Assembly: GCF_000235425.2 (NCBI RefSeq)
Contig: NZ_KI912266.1
Location: forward strand, 3,539,671-3,603,670
DNA length: 64,000 nt
Direction of reading: 5' to 3'
From: Pseudofrankia saprophytica
Lineage (GTDB): Bacteria; Actinomycetota; Actinomycetes; Frankiales; Frankiaceae
Made by a program: the position numbers and the translations under genes. The notes beneath the pieces were generated by a model. The model saw only the letters and a program-made list of their open reading frames with translations, had not been told where the DNA came from and did not search any database. Each line of letters opens with the position of its first letter. Position 1 is the first letter of the stretch. Shown here piece after piece: positions 9,355 through 22,240 of the stretch.

Positions 9355-9390
9355 AGGCGCCTCCCGCGCAGACCGCCGCGGGAGGCGCCT
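9355..9390 (+). terminator. Strong hairpin, probable intrinsic terminator
   Basis: A perfect 14-bp stem, AGGCGCCTCCCGCG (9355-9368) pairing with 9377-9390 across an 8-base loop. There is no U-tract, which is normal for high-GC actinomycete terminators. It lies between two same-strand genes and would end the stress-gene transcript. Confidence 0.75.
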
Positions 9391-9515
9391 TGCCGTGTCT
9401 CCGGCCGCCTGGCTCCGCGGCGCGTGCGGCCTGTCCACAGCACGGTCGGCCTGTACGGCCAGGGCGCGCCCGTCCGGCGGCTCGCTCGAGCTTCTCCGAC
9501 AGTCCCACGGCGGAT

Positions 9516-9529
9516 GGGCCGATCGGCCC
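9516..9529. promoter_or_regulatory. Palindrome resembling a DosR box
   Basis: GGGCCGATCGGCCC is a perfect 14-bp palindrome that fits GGGNC-N4-GNCCC, the layout of the mycobacterial DosR box. It lies 117 bases before the start of the DoxX-type membrane gene and beyond the terminator of the previous gene, so that gene is the likely target. Confidence 0.4.
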
Positions 9530-9645
9530 ACCGACGGCACGCCCCGACAGGTCGAAACGACCGCCCGCGTGGCCCGCGCAGCCCCTGATCCGGGCGCCGC
9601 GGACGCACGACTCTAAGAGCCACACAACCAGGGAGGCGAAAGCAC

Positions 9646-10233
9646 ATGACAACCACCAACGAAACCGCCGCCAAGGCCGAGACGCGGTCCGGTCCGGTCG
9701 TCCCGTCGCCGTTCTCGACAATTTTCCGGCAGCGCGCTGGCGTCCGTGGCCTGGCCCTGGATATCGTGCTCGCGCTGACCAGGGTCAGCCTTGGATGGGT
9801 ATTCCTGTGGGCGTTCCTTGACAAGCTGTTCGGTCTCGGCCACGAGACCGCTTCGAAGGCGGCCTGGATTCACGGTGGCAGTCCCACCGAGGGATTCCTG
9901 GCCCACGGTGCCGTCGGGCCGTTCACGTCGTTCTACCACCACATCGCCGGCGCGGCCTGGGCCGACTACCTCTTCATGATCGGCCTGGTGGCCATCGGCA
10001 CCGCACTCATCCTCGGTGTCGGGATGCGCTTCGCGGCCGGTGCCGGCGTGGTCCTGCTCGTCATGATGTGGTCGGTCGTCCTGCCGCCCGAGAACAACGT
10101 CTTCATGGACGACCACCTGATCTACGCGCTCACCCTGATCCTGCTGGCCGCCCTGAACGCCGGCCAGTCGTTCGGCCTCGGCGGTGCCTGGGCGCGCACC
10201 GCGATCGTCCGCGGCCGCCCCTACCTGGTCTGA
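9646..10233 (+). CDS. DoxX/DoxD-like integral membrane protein
   Basis: 195 residues with about four hydrophobic helices (near 35-60, 100-120, 122-142 and 160-180). The motif LGWVFLWAFLDKLFGLG after the first helix, and the pattern of helices with DDHLIYALTLI near the end, match the DoxX/DoxD family. Members include the small subunit of thiosulfate:quinone oxidoreductase and mycobacterial DoxX, which supports redox stress survival. No DoxA partner is present, so the reaction is unknown. The start has a good GGGAGGCGAAAGCAC leader. A DosR-box-like palindrome upstream and a strong terminator downstream make it a single-gene unit. Confidence 0.75.
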   Translation: MTTTNETAAKAETRSGPVVPSPFSTIFRQRAGVRGLALDIVLALTRVSLGWVFLWAFLDKLFGLGHETASKAAWIHGGSPTEGFLAHGAVGPFTSFYHHIAGAAWADYLFMIGLVAIGTALILGVGMRFAAGAGVVLLVMMWSVVLPPENNVFMDDHLIYALTLILLAALNAGQSFGLGGAWARTAIVRGRPYLV

Positions 10234-10649
10234 ACATCCAGTCGGTCGATGAGTGGACCGGCACCGGACATCGTGAACCCATACGGTCAGCCCGGCATCC
10301 AGCGGTCGGGGCGCGTCACAGGACGCGCCCCGACCGCTTCGCGCACCCCACGACGGGGATCGCCCGACGTGCGTATCTGCTGTTCCCTGCTCGCTGAGCA
10401 GTTCGGCACCCCGGACTCCCTGACGGCCGCGGACGGCGAGGTGCAGGAAAGTCCGAGGGGCAGGAAGGCCCGAAACGCATCGCCGGGTCTTCGCTCTCCC
10501 GCGCGAATCGAACGTGCCAGTAGCCGGGCGGTTGCCCGCACACGGTGGCGCGTCAGCGCGGATGCGCCCTTCGAGCCAGTCCGAAGGTCCTGAAGCGGGT
10601 ACGCGGTGGGCACATGGTGGCGATCTGGTGCCGGTGGTTCGCTGGAATC
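10234..10649. other. Intergenic region between DoxX-type gene and ABC exporter
   Basis: 416 bases. The first part holds the 17-bp terminator hairpin at 10301-10338. The rest has no gene that I can support. In-frame ATG 10615 could extend the ABC ATPase into it. Confidence 0.55.
10301..10338 (+). terminator. Very strong intrinsic terminator hairpin
   Basis: A perfect 17-bp stem (10301-10317 with 10322-10338) closed by an ACAG tetraloop, the core being GGGGCGCGTC/GACGCGCCCC. It begins 68 bases after the stop of the DoxX-type gene. Confidence 0.85.
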
Positions 10650-11468
10650 ATGGTCGAGAAGAGCGGGGCGACCGCCACGCCGCTGCTGCGCGCCGAAGGT
10701 GTACGAAAGATCTATCGGACCGGCGCCGTCGAGGTGGAGGCGCTGCGCGGCCTCGACCTGGAGGTCGAGGCCGGCGAACTCGTCGCGGTCATGGGCCCGT
10801 CGGGTTCCGGGAAGACGACGCTGCTCAACTGCCTGTCGGGGCTGGACGACATCGACGGTGGCCGGGTGATACTCGGTGGCGTCGACCTGTTCGCGATGCC
10901 GGACGCCAAACGCACCGAGCATCGGGCCCGCACGATGGGTTTCGTCTTCCAGGCCTTCAATCTCATCCCGGTGTTCACCGCGGTCGAGAACGTGGAGCTT
11001 CCGCTGCTGCTCGTCGGCGTCGCACCGGCGCAGGCCCGCAGGCGAGCCGCGGACATGTTGGAGCGGGTCGGGTTGGGCGCGCGCGGCGCGCACCGGCCGA
11101 ACGAGCTGTCCGGCGGCGAGCAACAGCGGGTGACGATCGCCCGGGCCCTGGTGGCCCGCCCGGCGATCGTCTGGGCGGACGAGCCGACGGGGAACCTGGA
11201 CAGCGAGATGGCGGCGCAGGTCATGGACCTGCTGCGGACGCTCAACCGGGACGAGGGCCAGACGATCATCCTGGTGACCCACGACCCGGGGATCGGCGCC
11301 GCTGCCGGCCGGCTGGTCCGGATGCGCGACGGCGCGCTGATCAGCGACGAACGCCGCGTGCCCGCGGGTGTGCCAGCGTCCCCGGTGCCGCCCACCCCTT
11401 CCACTGCTGCCCCGGCGTCGGCGTCTTCGGCGCCCGAGGCGCCGGATGCACTCACATCGGTCGTCTGA
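10650..11468 (+). CDS. ABC transporter ATP-binding protein (MacB/LolD/FtsE type)
   Basis: 272 residues. All nucleotide-binding motifs are present: Walker [18 protein letters not shown]-loop in [13 protein letters not shown], signature [15 protein letters not shown], Walker [14 protein letters not shown] and switch His in ILVTHDP. The LNCLSGLD and [12 protein letters not shown] motifs are typical of the MacB/LolD group, which powers FtsX-type permeases that move lipids, peptides or proteins out of the membrane rather than solutes across it. The permease follows 24 bases later. A Pro/Ala/Ser tail of about 35 residues closes the protein. Start is uncertain: ATG 10650 is used because homology begins just after it; ATG 10615 is in frame with a slightly better leader. 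Confidence 0.9.
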   Translation: MVEKSGATATPLLRAEGVRKIYRTGAVEVEALRGLDLEVEAGELVAVMGPSGSGKTTLLNCLSGLDDIDGGRVILGGVDLFAMPDAKRTEHRARTMGFVFQAFNLIPVFTAVENVELPLLLVGVAPAQARRRAADMLERVGLGARGAHRPNELSGGEQQRVTIARALVARPAIVWADEPTGNLDSEMAAQVMDLLRTLNRDEGQTIILVTHDPGIGAAAGRLVRMRDGALISDERRVPAGVPASPVPPTPSTAAPASASSAPEAPDALTSVV

Positions 11469-11492
11469 GCGCGGCTTGGGGATGAGACGATC

Positions 11493-14453
11493 ATGTATCC
11501 GGAACTGACCGGCCCGCTGCTGGTCCTGCTGGTCGCGGCCGCGGTCGCGCTGATCACGGTGGGGGTCATCCGCCCGTTCCTGCGCAGGCTCGCGCTGCGC
11601 CAGGTGTCGCGCCGGCCGCTGGAGGCGGTGCTCGTCATCGCCGGCTCGCTGCTCGGTACGGCGATCATCGTCGGCAGCTTCGCGGTCGGTGACACGATCG
11701 ACCACTCGGTGCGGACCACGGCGTTCCGCACGCTGGGGCCGGTCGACGAGGAGGTCTACTCCGACGACCTGGCGCGCGGCGACGAGGCGGCGCGGCGTCT
11801 GGCGGCGCTGCGCGCCGACCCGGACGTCGACGGGCTGCTCACCGTGGTCATGGACAAGTCGGCGGTCAGCCGCGGCGACGGCGCGGCGCGCGTCGCCGAG
11901 CCGCAGGCGCAGGTCCTCGAGACCGACTTCGCCGCCGCCGCGGACTTCGGCGGCCGGGGCGCCGACGGCCGGGACGGCAGCCACCTGTCCGGCGCGGGTC
12001 CGGCGCCCGGCTCCGCCGTCGTCAACGCCGACCTGGCCGACTCCCTGGGCCTGCGGCCGGGCGACACCCTCACCGCCTATCTGTACGGCCGGCCGACGGC
12101 GCTGCGGGTCGAGCGGGTGGTGCCGGCCCGGGGGCTGGCCTCGCTGGGGTTCGCCAACGTCAACCGCGACCTGTTCGTCGCCCCCGGCACGCTCGCGGCC
12201 GCCGCGGCCCAGGCGGGCGGTGACAGCACCCCCTCGACGATCACGCTCGTGTCCAACCGGGGCGGCGTCGAGTCGGGCAGCGCGCTCACCGACGTCGTCG
12301 AGAAGAAGATCCGCGCCGCGCTCGGCGGGCTGACGACGTCCGGCGCGCAGGTGACGACGCCGAAGAAGGACGCGCTCGCGACCGCCGAGGACGTCGCCGG
12401 CCAGCTTGGCTCGTTGTTCCTGTTCATCGGCAGCTTCAGCATCATCGCCGGCGTCCTGCTGCTGGTGAACGTGTTCGTGATGCTCACCGACGAGCGGCGT
12501 GGCCAGCTGGGGATGCTGCGCGCGATGGGGATGCGCCGACGGCGGTTGATCAGCGCCTTCCTGCTGGAGGGCAGCGTCTACGGCGTCGTGGCGGCGGCGC
12601 TCGGCGTGGCCGCCGGCATCGGGGTCGGCTGGGCGGTGGTGCTGGTCGCGGCGCGGATCTTCGCGGCCTTCCAGGACGGCGGCAACGCGCTGGAGCTGAC
12701 CTTCGCCGTCACCCCGACCAGCCTGTTCAACGGCTTCGCCGTGGGCTTCCTGATCGCGTTCGCCACGATCGCGGCGACCAGCGCGCGGGTCAGCCGCCTC
12801 AACATCATCGCCGCGATCCGGGATCTGCCAGACGGGGCGGGCCGCAGGCCGCGTCGGTCGCTGCTCGTCGGTTCGATGCTGCTCGCGGTGCTGTGCGCGG
12901 CCGCCGCGGTCCCGGCGGTCGCCAGCAGCGAAGGTGTGACGACCTACCTGTTCCCCGCACTGGCCGTGCTGTTCGCCGTGCCGCTGGCGCGCCGGTTCGC
13001 CGGCACCCGGGCGGTCGCGACCGTCGCGTCGGCGCTGGTGCTGGCCTGGGGGCTGCTCGCGAACGTCGCGCGCCCGGACGTGTATGACAACGGCTCGACC
13101 GCCACCTACGTCGTTCTCGGCGTCATGGTCACGGGGGCGGCGGTGGTGCTGCTGTCGGTGAACCAGGACATCGTGCTGCGCCCGCTGCGCCTGCTCACCT
13201 CGCGGGCGGGGGAGACGGGCCTGGCCGCCCGGCTCGCGGTGACCTACCCGACGTCGCGGAAGTTCCGTACCGGCGCGACGCTGCTCATGTACTCCCTGAT
13301 CATCTTCACCCTTGTGATCATCACCGAGATCGGCGCCATCATCGGCGCCGGCACCGACCAGGCGGTCGTCGAGGCGTCCGCCGGCTACGCGATCCGGGCG
13401 GACATGGCCCCGTCGACGCCGATCGGCGACCCGATGCGCGCGCTGCGCTCGGGTGACCTGGCCTCCCAGATCACCGAGGTGACCCCGCTGACGATCGGCC
13501 GGGGCACCTCGGACGACCCCACCGGGCGTACGGACACCCCGTTGCCGGTCGTGCTGATCGGGCTGCCCGTGGCCGCCGCTACCAGCCATCCGCTCGCCCT
13601 CGACGCGTGGCTGCCATCCCTGGGCGCCGACGAGGCGGCGGCATGGCGCAGGATCGTCGCCGACCCCCGCTACGTCGTGCTCGACCCGTACTTCAACAGC
13701 ACCACCGGCCCGAACACCGACCAGGTCAAGCCGGGCGCCACCATCACCCTGACCGACCCGGCGACCGGCCGGGACGAGAAGAAGATCATCGCGGCGAAGG
13801 TCAAGAACGCCCTGCCCTACTACTCCTTCCCGGGACAGCCGCCGGCCTATCCCGTGTTCGCGGGCGCGGACACCGTACGGGCGATCTACGGCGACCGCGC
13901 GCAGGACACCAGCCTGCTCATCCGCGCCGCACCCGGGGTGAGCGACGAGAGGCTCGCCGCCACCCTGCAGGGCCGGTTCCTGGCCAACGGGCTGATCGCC
14001 AACCGGATCGAGCGCGACGTCCGGCGCACCTTCGCCGCCAACGTGAGCTTCTTCCGCCTCATGCAGGGCTACCTCGCGCTGGGCCTGCTCGTCGGCATCA
14101 TCGGCCTGGGCGTCGTCATGGTGCGCGCCGTGCGCGAGCGGCGCCGCACGATCGGCATCCTGCGGGCGCTGGGAGTGCGTTCCCGGACGGTCACGGCGGC
14201 CTTCCTCGGTGAGAGCGCGTTCGTCGCGGTCGAGGGGATCGTGCTGGGCGCCGGACTGTCCCTGCTCACCTCGTGGCTGATGTACACCAACAGCCCGGCC
14301 TTCGGCGGCCTCGACGTCGGATTCCCGATCGACTGGCTGACCATCGGCCCGACCGTCGGCGCGACCCTCGTCGCGTCGCTGCTGGCCAGCGCCGGCCCGG
14401 CACGCCGCGCGGCCGCCATCCGCCCCGCCGTCGCCGTCCGCGTCGCCGACTGA
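11493..14453 (+). CDS. FtsX-like ABC transporter permease
   Basis: 986 residues, the size of large actinobacterial double-FtsX permeases. An N-terminal helix (about 8-30) and a second (about 45-65) precede a large extracytoplasmic domain. An FtsX core follows (about 300-440; QLGMLRAMGMRRRRLISAF is the typical post-helix motif), then further helices, a second extracytoplasmic domain, and a C-terminal FtsX core (about 850-980) with RRTIGILRALGVRSRTVTAA. It forms the membrane part of the exporter with the ATPase directly upstream. Substrate is unknown; lipid or lipoprotein handling is the usual role. ATG 11493 has a GGGATGAG leader. The long open frame on the opposite strand is a codon-bias shadow. 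Confidence 0.9.
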   Translation: MYPELTGPLLVLLVAAAVALITVGVIRPFLRRLALRQVSRRPLEAVLVIAGSLLGTAIIVGSFAVGDTIDHSVRTTAFRTLGPVDEEVYSDDLARGDEAARRLAALRADPDVDGLLTVVMDKSAVSRGDGAARVAEPQAQVLETDFAAAADFGGRGADGRDGSHLSGAGPAPGSAVVNADLADSLGLRPGDTLTAYLYGRPTALRVERVVPARGLASLGFANVNRDLFVAPGTLAAAAAQAGGDSTPSTITLVSNRGGVESGSALTDVVEKKIRAALGGLTTSGAQVTTPKKDALATAEDVAGQLGSLFLFIGSFSIIAGVLLLVNVFVMLTDERRGQLGMLRAMGMRRRRLISAFLLEGSVYGVVAAALGVAAGIGVGWAVVLVAARIFAAFQDGGNALELTFAVTPTSLFNGFAVGFLIAFATIAATSARVSRLNIIAAIRDLPDGAGRRPRRSLLVGSMLLAVLCAAAAVPAVASSEGVTTYLFPALAVLFAVPLARRFAGTRAVATVASALVLAWGLLANVARPDVYDNGSTATYVVLGVMVTGAAVVLLSVNQDIVLRPLRLLTSRAGETGLAARLAVTYPTSRKFRTGATLLMYSLIIFTLVIITEIGAIIGAGTDQAVVEASAGYAIRADMAPSTPIGDPMRALRSGDLASQITEVTPLTIGRGTSDDPTGRTDTPLPVVLIGLPVAAATSHPLALDAWLPSLGADEAAAWRRIVADPRYVVLDPYFNSTTGPNTDQVKPGATITLTDPATGRDEKKIIAAKVKNALPYYSFPGQPPAYPVFAGADTVRAIYGDRAQDTSLLIRAAPGVSDERLAATLQGRFLANGLIANRIERDVRRTFAANVSFFRLMQGYLALGLLVGIIGLGVVMVRAVRERRRTIGILRALGVRSRTVTAAFLGESAFVAVEGIVLGAGLSLLTSWLMYTNSPAFGGLDVGFPIDWLTIGPTVGATLVASLLASAGPARRAAAIRPAVAVRVAD

Positions 14454-14490
14454 CAGGGCCAGTCATGTCAACCAGGAGAGGTGGGGCACG

Positions 14491-15072
14491 ATGCGCGCAC
14501 TGATCGTCTTCGAGTCGATGTTCGGTAACACCAGGGAGATCGCCGAGGCGGTCGCCGCCGGCCTCGCGGAGCGGATGGACACCGAGCTGGTGGAGGTCGG
14601 CGCCGCACCCGCCGCCCTGACCGGCGATGTCGACCTGCTGGTCGTCGGCGGCCCCACCCACGCGTTCGGTATGAGCCGGCCGAGTAGCCGACAGGACGCG
14701 GCTCGCCAGCTGGCCGACGCCACCAAGGGCGATCCCACCGCGGCCGGCGTGATCTCGACGGGTGTGGGGATCCGGGAGTGGCTGGCCGGCCTGGACCTGG
14801 CTCGGCCGGCGCCGGCCGCGGCGGTCTTCGACACACGGATGGGCTCGCGGCTCGCGGGCTCCGCCGCGGCGAAGGCGGCGCGGCTGCTGCGCCGACGCGG
14901 CGCGAACGTCGTCGGCCGCCGCAGCTTCTACGTCACCGGCACCCAGGGGCCCCTGCGCGACGGTGAGCGTGACCAGGCCCGCCAGTGGGCGGCGGCCCTC
15001 GCCGCGGACCAGGCGGCGGGTGGTGCGGCGGCGGGAGAGACTGCCGGGGTGCCCGATGGCGCGAGGGAGTGA
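14491..15072 (+). CDS. Flavodoxin-family protein
   Basis: 193 residues with a flavodoxin fold at residues 1-160. The FMN phosphate loop is [16 protein letters not shown] (about 8-23), followed by the loop [11 protein letters not shown] and a C-terminal helix with [14 protein letters not shown]. Flavodoxins carry one or two electrons at low potential on FMN. The start is clear (AGGAGAGGTGGGGC before ATG 14491). It sits between the ABC exporter and PEP synthase with short gaps and is probably in one operon with the latter. It may serve low-potential redox steps of anaerobic metabolism, such as the 2-oxoacid oxidoreductase; that link is inference. Confidence 0.85.
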   Translation: MRALIVFESMFGNTREIAEAVAAGLAERMDTELVEVGAAPAALTGDVDLLVVGGPTHAFGMSRPSSRQDAARQLADATKGDPTAAGVISTGVGIREWLAGLDLARPAPAAAVFDTRMGSRLAGSAAAKAARLLRRRGANVVGRRSFYVTGTQGPLRDGERDQARQWAAALAADQAAGGAAAGETAGVPDGARE

Positions 15073-15079
15073 GACCGTG

Positions 15080-17599
15080 ATGAGCCAGAACGGACCGATG
15101 AGCCAGAACGGACCATGGATCGCCTGGTTCAAGGAGCTGTCCGTCCACGACGTCGGCCTGGCCGGCGGCAAGGGTGCGAACCTGGGCGAGCTGACCCAGG
15201 CCGGCTTCCCTGTCCCGTCCGGCTTCGTCGTCACGTCCGCGGCCTACCTGCGAGCGCTCGCCGAGGGCGGCCTCGCCACGGAGCTCGCCCGGCGGGCGGC
15301 CGAGGTGGACCCCGACGACACGGCCGGACTGGCCGCCGAGGCCGCCGATCTGCGGGCGCGCGTACGCGCCGTGCCGGTGCCGGGCGACATCCGTCGGGCC
15401 GTCCTGGGCGCCTACCACGAACTCGGCGGCGGTGGCGGCCGGCCGATGCTCGTCGCCGTGCGTTCGTCGGCGACGGCCGAGGACACCGCCGGTACCTCGT
15501 TCGCCGGGATGAACCAGACGTTCACCGACGTCCGCGGCGACGACGAGCTGATCGAGCGCGTCCGCGACTGCTGGGCCTCGCTCTACGGCGAGCGGGTCCT
15601 GGCCTACCGCGCCGGCCAGGAGAAGGCCGGGCCAGGGTCGGACGCCGCGGAGCCCGCGCTCGCGGTCGTGGTGCAACGGATGGTGAACTCGGAGCGGTCT
15701 GGCGTGATGTTCTCCGCCGACCCGGCGAGCGGGGACACCAGCCGGGTGGTGATCGAGGCGGCGTTCGGCCTCGGCGAGGTCGTCGTCGGCGGGCAGGTCG
15801 TGCCCGACACCTACATATTGACCAAGGACGGCGGCGCGGGCGGGCCGGCGCTGCTGGACGCGCGGGTCGGGCGGCAGAGCCACCAGATCGTGCGCGGGCC
15901 GGACGGCCATGACACCCGGGTCGAGCTGACCGAGACCGAGGGCTCGCGCCGGGTTCTTTCCGGCGAGGAGGCCGTCGAGCTCGCCCGCCTGGCCGTCCGG
16001 GTCGAACGGCACTACGGCGCGCCGCAGGACATGGAATGGGCCGTCGAGACAGGCCAGACCTACCTCGTGCAGTCCAGGCCGATCACCGCCATGGGAACGC
16101 GGGAGGCCGACGGCGCCGCGGCGGCCGACCAACCAGGTGGCGCCCCCTGGGAACCGCGTGCCGCGGTGGCGCCTGGCGGCACGCGTCCCGGCGATGCCAG
16201 CGGTGGCAGTGGTAGCGACGGTGCTGGCGGAGCGCCGCTGCTGACCGGGCTCGCCGGCTCGCCCGGGCGGGCGAGCGGGCGGGTACGTATCCTGCGCTCC
16301 CCGGAAGACGAGGACCAGTTCCGTGACGGCGAGGTGCTCGTCGCCGAGATGACCTCGCCCGACTGGGTGCCGGTGATGCGCCGGGCCGCGGCGATCGTCA
16401 CCGACAGCGGCGGCATGACCTGCCACGCGGCGATCGTCGCCCGCGAGATGGGCGTGCCCTGCGTGGTCGGCGCCCGGGTCGCGACGTCGACGCTGTCCGC
16501 GGGGCAGATGGTCACCGTCGACGGCGCGCGCGGCGAGGTGCATGCCGGCGAGCTCGTCGCTCCGGCCGCCGCGGGTGCCGTCGCCGTCGCGGCGGAGAGG
16601 CCCACGGCTGCGGCGGCGCAGCCGGCTCTGGCGGTCGAGACGACCGCGACGAGGCTCTACGTGAACCTGGCGGTCGCCGAGCGCGCCGAACAGGTCGCGG
16701 CGCTGCCCGTCGACGGCGTCGGCCTGCTGCGTGCCGAGTTCATGATCGCGGATGCGCTCGGCGGCCAACACCCCCGCCACCTGCTCGCCTCCGGTGGGCG
16801 GGCCGAGTTCGTCGAACGGATGTCGGCCTCGCTGCTGCGGATCGTCCGCGCCTTCGCGCCGCGGCCGGTGATCTACCGGGCGACCGACTTCCGGACGAAC
16901 GAGTTCCGCGGCCTGCGCGGCGGAGAGCGGTATGAGCCGGTCGAGGCGAACCCGATGATCGGCTACCGCGGCTGCTACCGCTACATCCGCGACCCCGAGG
17001 TGTTCGCGCTGGAGCTGGAGGTGCTCGCCAAGGTCCGGGAGGCCTCGCCGAACCTGCACCTGATGATCCCGTTCGTGCGCACCCGCTGGGAGCTGGCAGC
17101 CTGCCTGGAGGCCGTGGATCGCAGCCCCCTGGGCGATCACCGCCGTGACCTGCACCGGTGGGTGATGGCCGAGGTCCCGTCGGTCGCCTACTGGATCCCC
17201 GAGTACGCAAAGCTCGGCATCGACGGCGTCTCGATCGGCTCGAACGACCTGACACAGCTCATGCTGGGTGTCGACCGCGACTCCGAGACCTGCGCCGAGC
17301 TGTTCGACGAGTCCGACCTGGCGGTGCTCGACGCGATCGGGCGGATCATCACCTCCTGCCGGGAAGCCGGCATCACGTCGTCACTGTGCGGGCAGGCGCC
17401 GTCGACCCATCCCGAGTTCGCCGAGCGGCTCGTGCGTCTTGGCATCACGTCGATCTCGGTCAACCCGGACGCCGTGGACACCGTCCGGCACACCGTTGCC
17501 GCCGCCGAGCGCCGCCTGGTGCTCGATGCGGCCCTGGGGCACACCATGGGACCAGGCCCGGCGACGAGGGCGGCAGCAAGCCCAGGACGTCCTGCGTGA
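15080..17599 (+). CDS. ppsA: Phosphoenolpyruvate synthase
   Basis: 839 residues (E. coli PpsA is 792). It converts pyruvate, ATP and water to PEP, AMP and phosphate, the entry to gluconeogenesis. The N-terminal ATP-grasp domain (about 20-330) has [20 protein letters not shown] and [20 protein letters not shown]. The mobile phosphohistidine domain has [18 protein letters not shown] with phospho-acceptor His449. The C-terminal PEP/pyruvate barrel has [19 protein letters not shown] and catalytic Cys770 in SLCGQAPS. An Ala/Gly-rich linker (about 345-395) is longer than usual. The 5' end carries an exact 18-base tandem repeat, giving two in-frame ATGs (15080 and 15098) that both encode MSQNGP; either may be used. 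It lies 7 bases after the flavodoxin gene. Confidence 0.9.
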
Positions 17600-17687
17600 A
17601 TCCTGCGCGGGGCCACGTCGGCCGGCGATGTGATGCCTGGCCTCACTCATCGATTCCCCTGCCGCCGCGCGCCGCGCCGGCGGTGCG

Positions 17688-20633
<2,946 letters not shown>

Positions 20634-20812
20634 ACGAGCCGCCACCATCCGGCGGCGGGCAGGTGCAAAGACGTGGTCCGCTCGGGAGTCCGGCATGCAT
20701 TGCGGCGTGTTGACTTCAGCTGGCGAGACGCAGAAGCGCGTCCATCGGGCCAGGTGATCGGTGTGCTGGTGGTCGAGTCGCTGTCTGGACGAACCGCTGT
20801 CTGGACGAATCG

Positions 20813-21838
20813 CTACCCGTGGCCTCGGATGATGGCGGTGGGGCAGGAGACACGGGCCAGGCACTGATGGGCGGTGCTGCCCAGCGACAGAGCTGGGAAC
20901 CCGCCGGCGCCGCGTGCGCCGAGAACCAGCAACTGGGCGTCCCCGGCGGCCTCGAGCAGGAGCGTTGCCGCGGCCCCGCCGGCCACCGACATCGGCTCGA
21001 CGGGAGGTGCGCCAGGCATGGTCCGAACGCCGGCCACGACGCGGCGGACCGAGTCGACCGGGTCGAGTACCGCATGGGTCCGTGCCGCGGCGACCGGCGC
21101 CCACCCGCCCCCGCGCCCGCCGCGGCCGGTCGCGGCCACCGCTCCAACGGGCGCCCAGGGAAGGGCCGACGTCCGATTGATCACGGGAATCGTCATCGGT
21201 ACCCGGCTCTGTGCCGGCGCAGTGCCCCGGACGGCCGCGACGTGCAGGACACGCAGCGGCACCCTCCGGAGGGCGGCTTCGCCGGCCGCCCAGCGGGCCG
21301 CGATCGCGGAGGCGCGCGAGCCGTCGACACCGACGAGAACCGGCTTCCCTGCCCGGTGTCGCGAGCGCGCCGTACCGGCGTCTGGCGGGACGACCACAAG
21401 CGGAATTGGAGCCTCGTGGGCGCATGCGTCGCCGACTGGGCCGGCCAACGCCCACCGCGTGGCAGCCCGCGGCTCGGCGCCTATGACCAGCAGTCCGGCG
21501 TCGAACGATTCCTGGAGAAGCGCGTGCGCGGCGGTGCTGTAGACCGTGCGTTCGTCAACGGGGACCTGAGCGCCGCTCAGCCGCAGGCGGTCGCCACCGG
21601 TACTGGCATACCGAGCGGCGGCGACCAGCCGCCGTAGCACCTTGTCGGCGGCCGCGGCCAGGTCCTCGAGCCCGGGCGAGGTGGCGATCGCGTCGACCTC
21701 GGCCGGGCGACTGTCGTCCGCCCATGCCAGTACGGCCCGCACCCGGACTCCCCGCCGGGACGCGTCGTCGAGTGCCCACGCGAGCGCCGCGGCGGACCCG
21801 GGAGAAGCGTCGACCCCGACGACGATCTCGGTGCGCAT
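20813..21838 (-). CDS. Tandem-domain universal stress protein, divergent first domain
   Basis: 341 residues with two UspA domains. The first opens EIVVGVDASPGSAAALAWAL but its ATP loop is degenerate (GAEPRAATRWALAGPVGD replaces the G-x2-G-x9-G-S pattern). The second has a good loop (GARGAGGFPALSLGSTAHQ). A roughly 60-residue insertion rich in Gly, Ala and Arg (about 205-265) interrupts the second domain. So probably only the second half binds ATP. It is more distant from the other two Usp genes here than they are from each other. It converges on the P-type ATPase. A 16-base tandem repeat (CGCTGTCTGGACGAA core) lies just beyond its stop, near 20780-20811. Confidence 0.85.
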   Translation of the reverse strand: MRTEIVVGVDASPGSAAALAWALDDASRRGVRVRAVLAWADDSRPAEVDAIATSPGLEDLAAAADKVLRRLVAAARYASTGGDRLRLSGAQVPVDERTVYSTAAHALLQESFDAGLLVIGAEPRAATRWALAGPVGDACAHEAPIPLVVVPPDAGTARSRHRAGKPVLVGVDGSRASAIAARWAAGEAALRRVPLRVLHVAAVRGTAPAQSRVPMTIPVINRTSALPWAPVGAVAATGRGGRGGGWAPVAAARTHAVLDPVDSVRRVVAGVRTMPGAPPVEPMSVAGGAAATLLLEAAGDAQLLVLGARGAGGFPALSLGSTAHQCLARVSCPTAIIRGHG

Positions 21839-22240
21839 GGCGATCTCTCTTTCCGCGACGGTTCCGCCGGTATTCGCGAGGGAATGAGGAGAGCCAGGGC
21901 ACGTTCGGTGACGCTTTCTGGCGCGTGCTCGGCATGCTGGCGGGAGAGCCGGTGAGGCCGGCTCGGTGCCGGTGGCGGCTCACGTCCCGGCGTCGAAAAC
22001 CACGACGTCGTCGCGGTGGCAACCCTCGAGACCTCCTCCTGTGCTGGTATGACGGTCTCGCGGCGGCGGCTGCCCCATCAGAGGCTGGGCGTGCCCCCGC
22101 GCTGGGTCGTTCGGCCTGTCGCTTGGGGTCCACCCATGGGCCGAGTGGCACGGGTCGACGTTTCCCGAGTGGACCGGGCGGCTACAACGTTAGGCCCGGT
22201 CATCTTTCCGGAAGCTGTCTGCCCAATTATTCTGCAGATC
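21839..22240. other. Intergenic region with regulatory-looking palindromes
   Basis: 402 bases between the divergent stress gene and the regulator pseudogene. GGGTCGTTCGGCCT at 22104-22117 fits the DosR-box layout at all but its last base. GACCGGGC/GCCCGGTC forms an inverted repeat with a 14-base spacer at 22172-22201, 40 bases before the pseudogene ATG. No gene is supported. Confidence 0.5.
22104..22117. promoter_or_regulatory. Possible DosR-type box
   Basis: GGGTCGTTCGGCCT fits GGGNC-N4-GNCCC except for the final base. It lies about 265 bases before the start of the minus-strand stress gene and about 125 before the regulator pseudogene. Confidence 0.3.

Larger units (their letters stand above)
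9194..9645. other. Intergenic region with terminator and DosR-box-like palindrome
   Basis: 452 bases between the stress gene and the DoxX-type gene. No gene is supported. It holds the hairpin at 9355-9390 and the palindrome at 9516-9529, listed separately. Confidence 0.6.

Noticed and set aside
10287-13589. 1100-codon open frame on the minus strand opposite the ABC permease
   Set aside because: Composition is extreme (Arg, Gly, Asp, Gln repeats) and it mirrors the codon bias of a clear FtsX permease; it also spans a strong terminator. It is a shadow.
14933-17155. 740-codon minus-strand frame opposite PEP synthase
   Set aside because: Low-complexity, Arg/His/Gly-rich translation that mirrors a well-supported gene.
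22172-22201. GACCGGGC/GCCCGGTC inverted repeat as terminator
   Set aside because: The 14-base loop and 8-bp arms are weak for a terminator, and no transcript is expected to end there. It may be an operator of the decayed regulator, but there is no second copy to support it.
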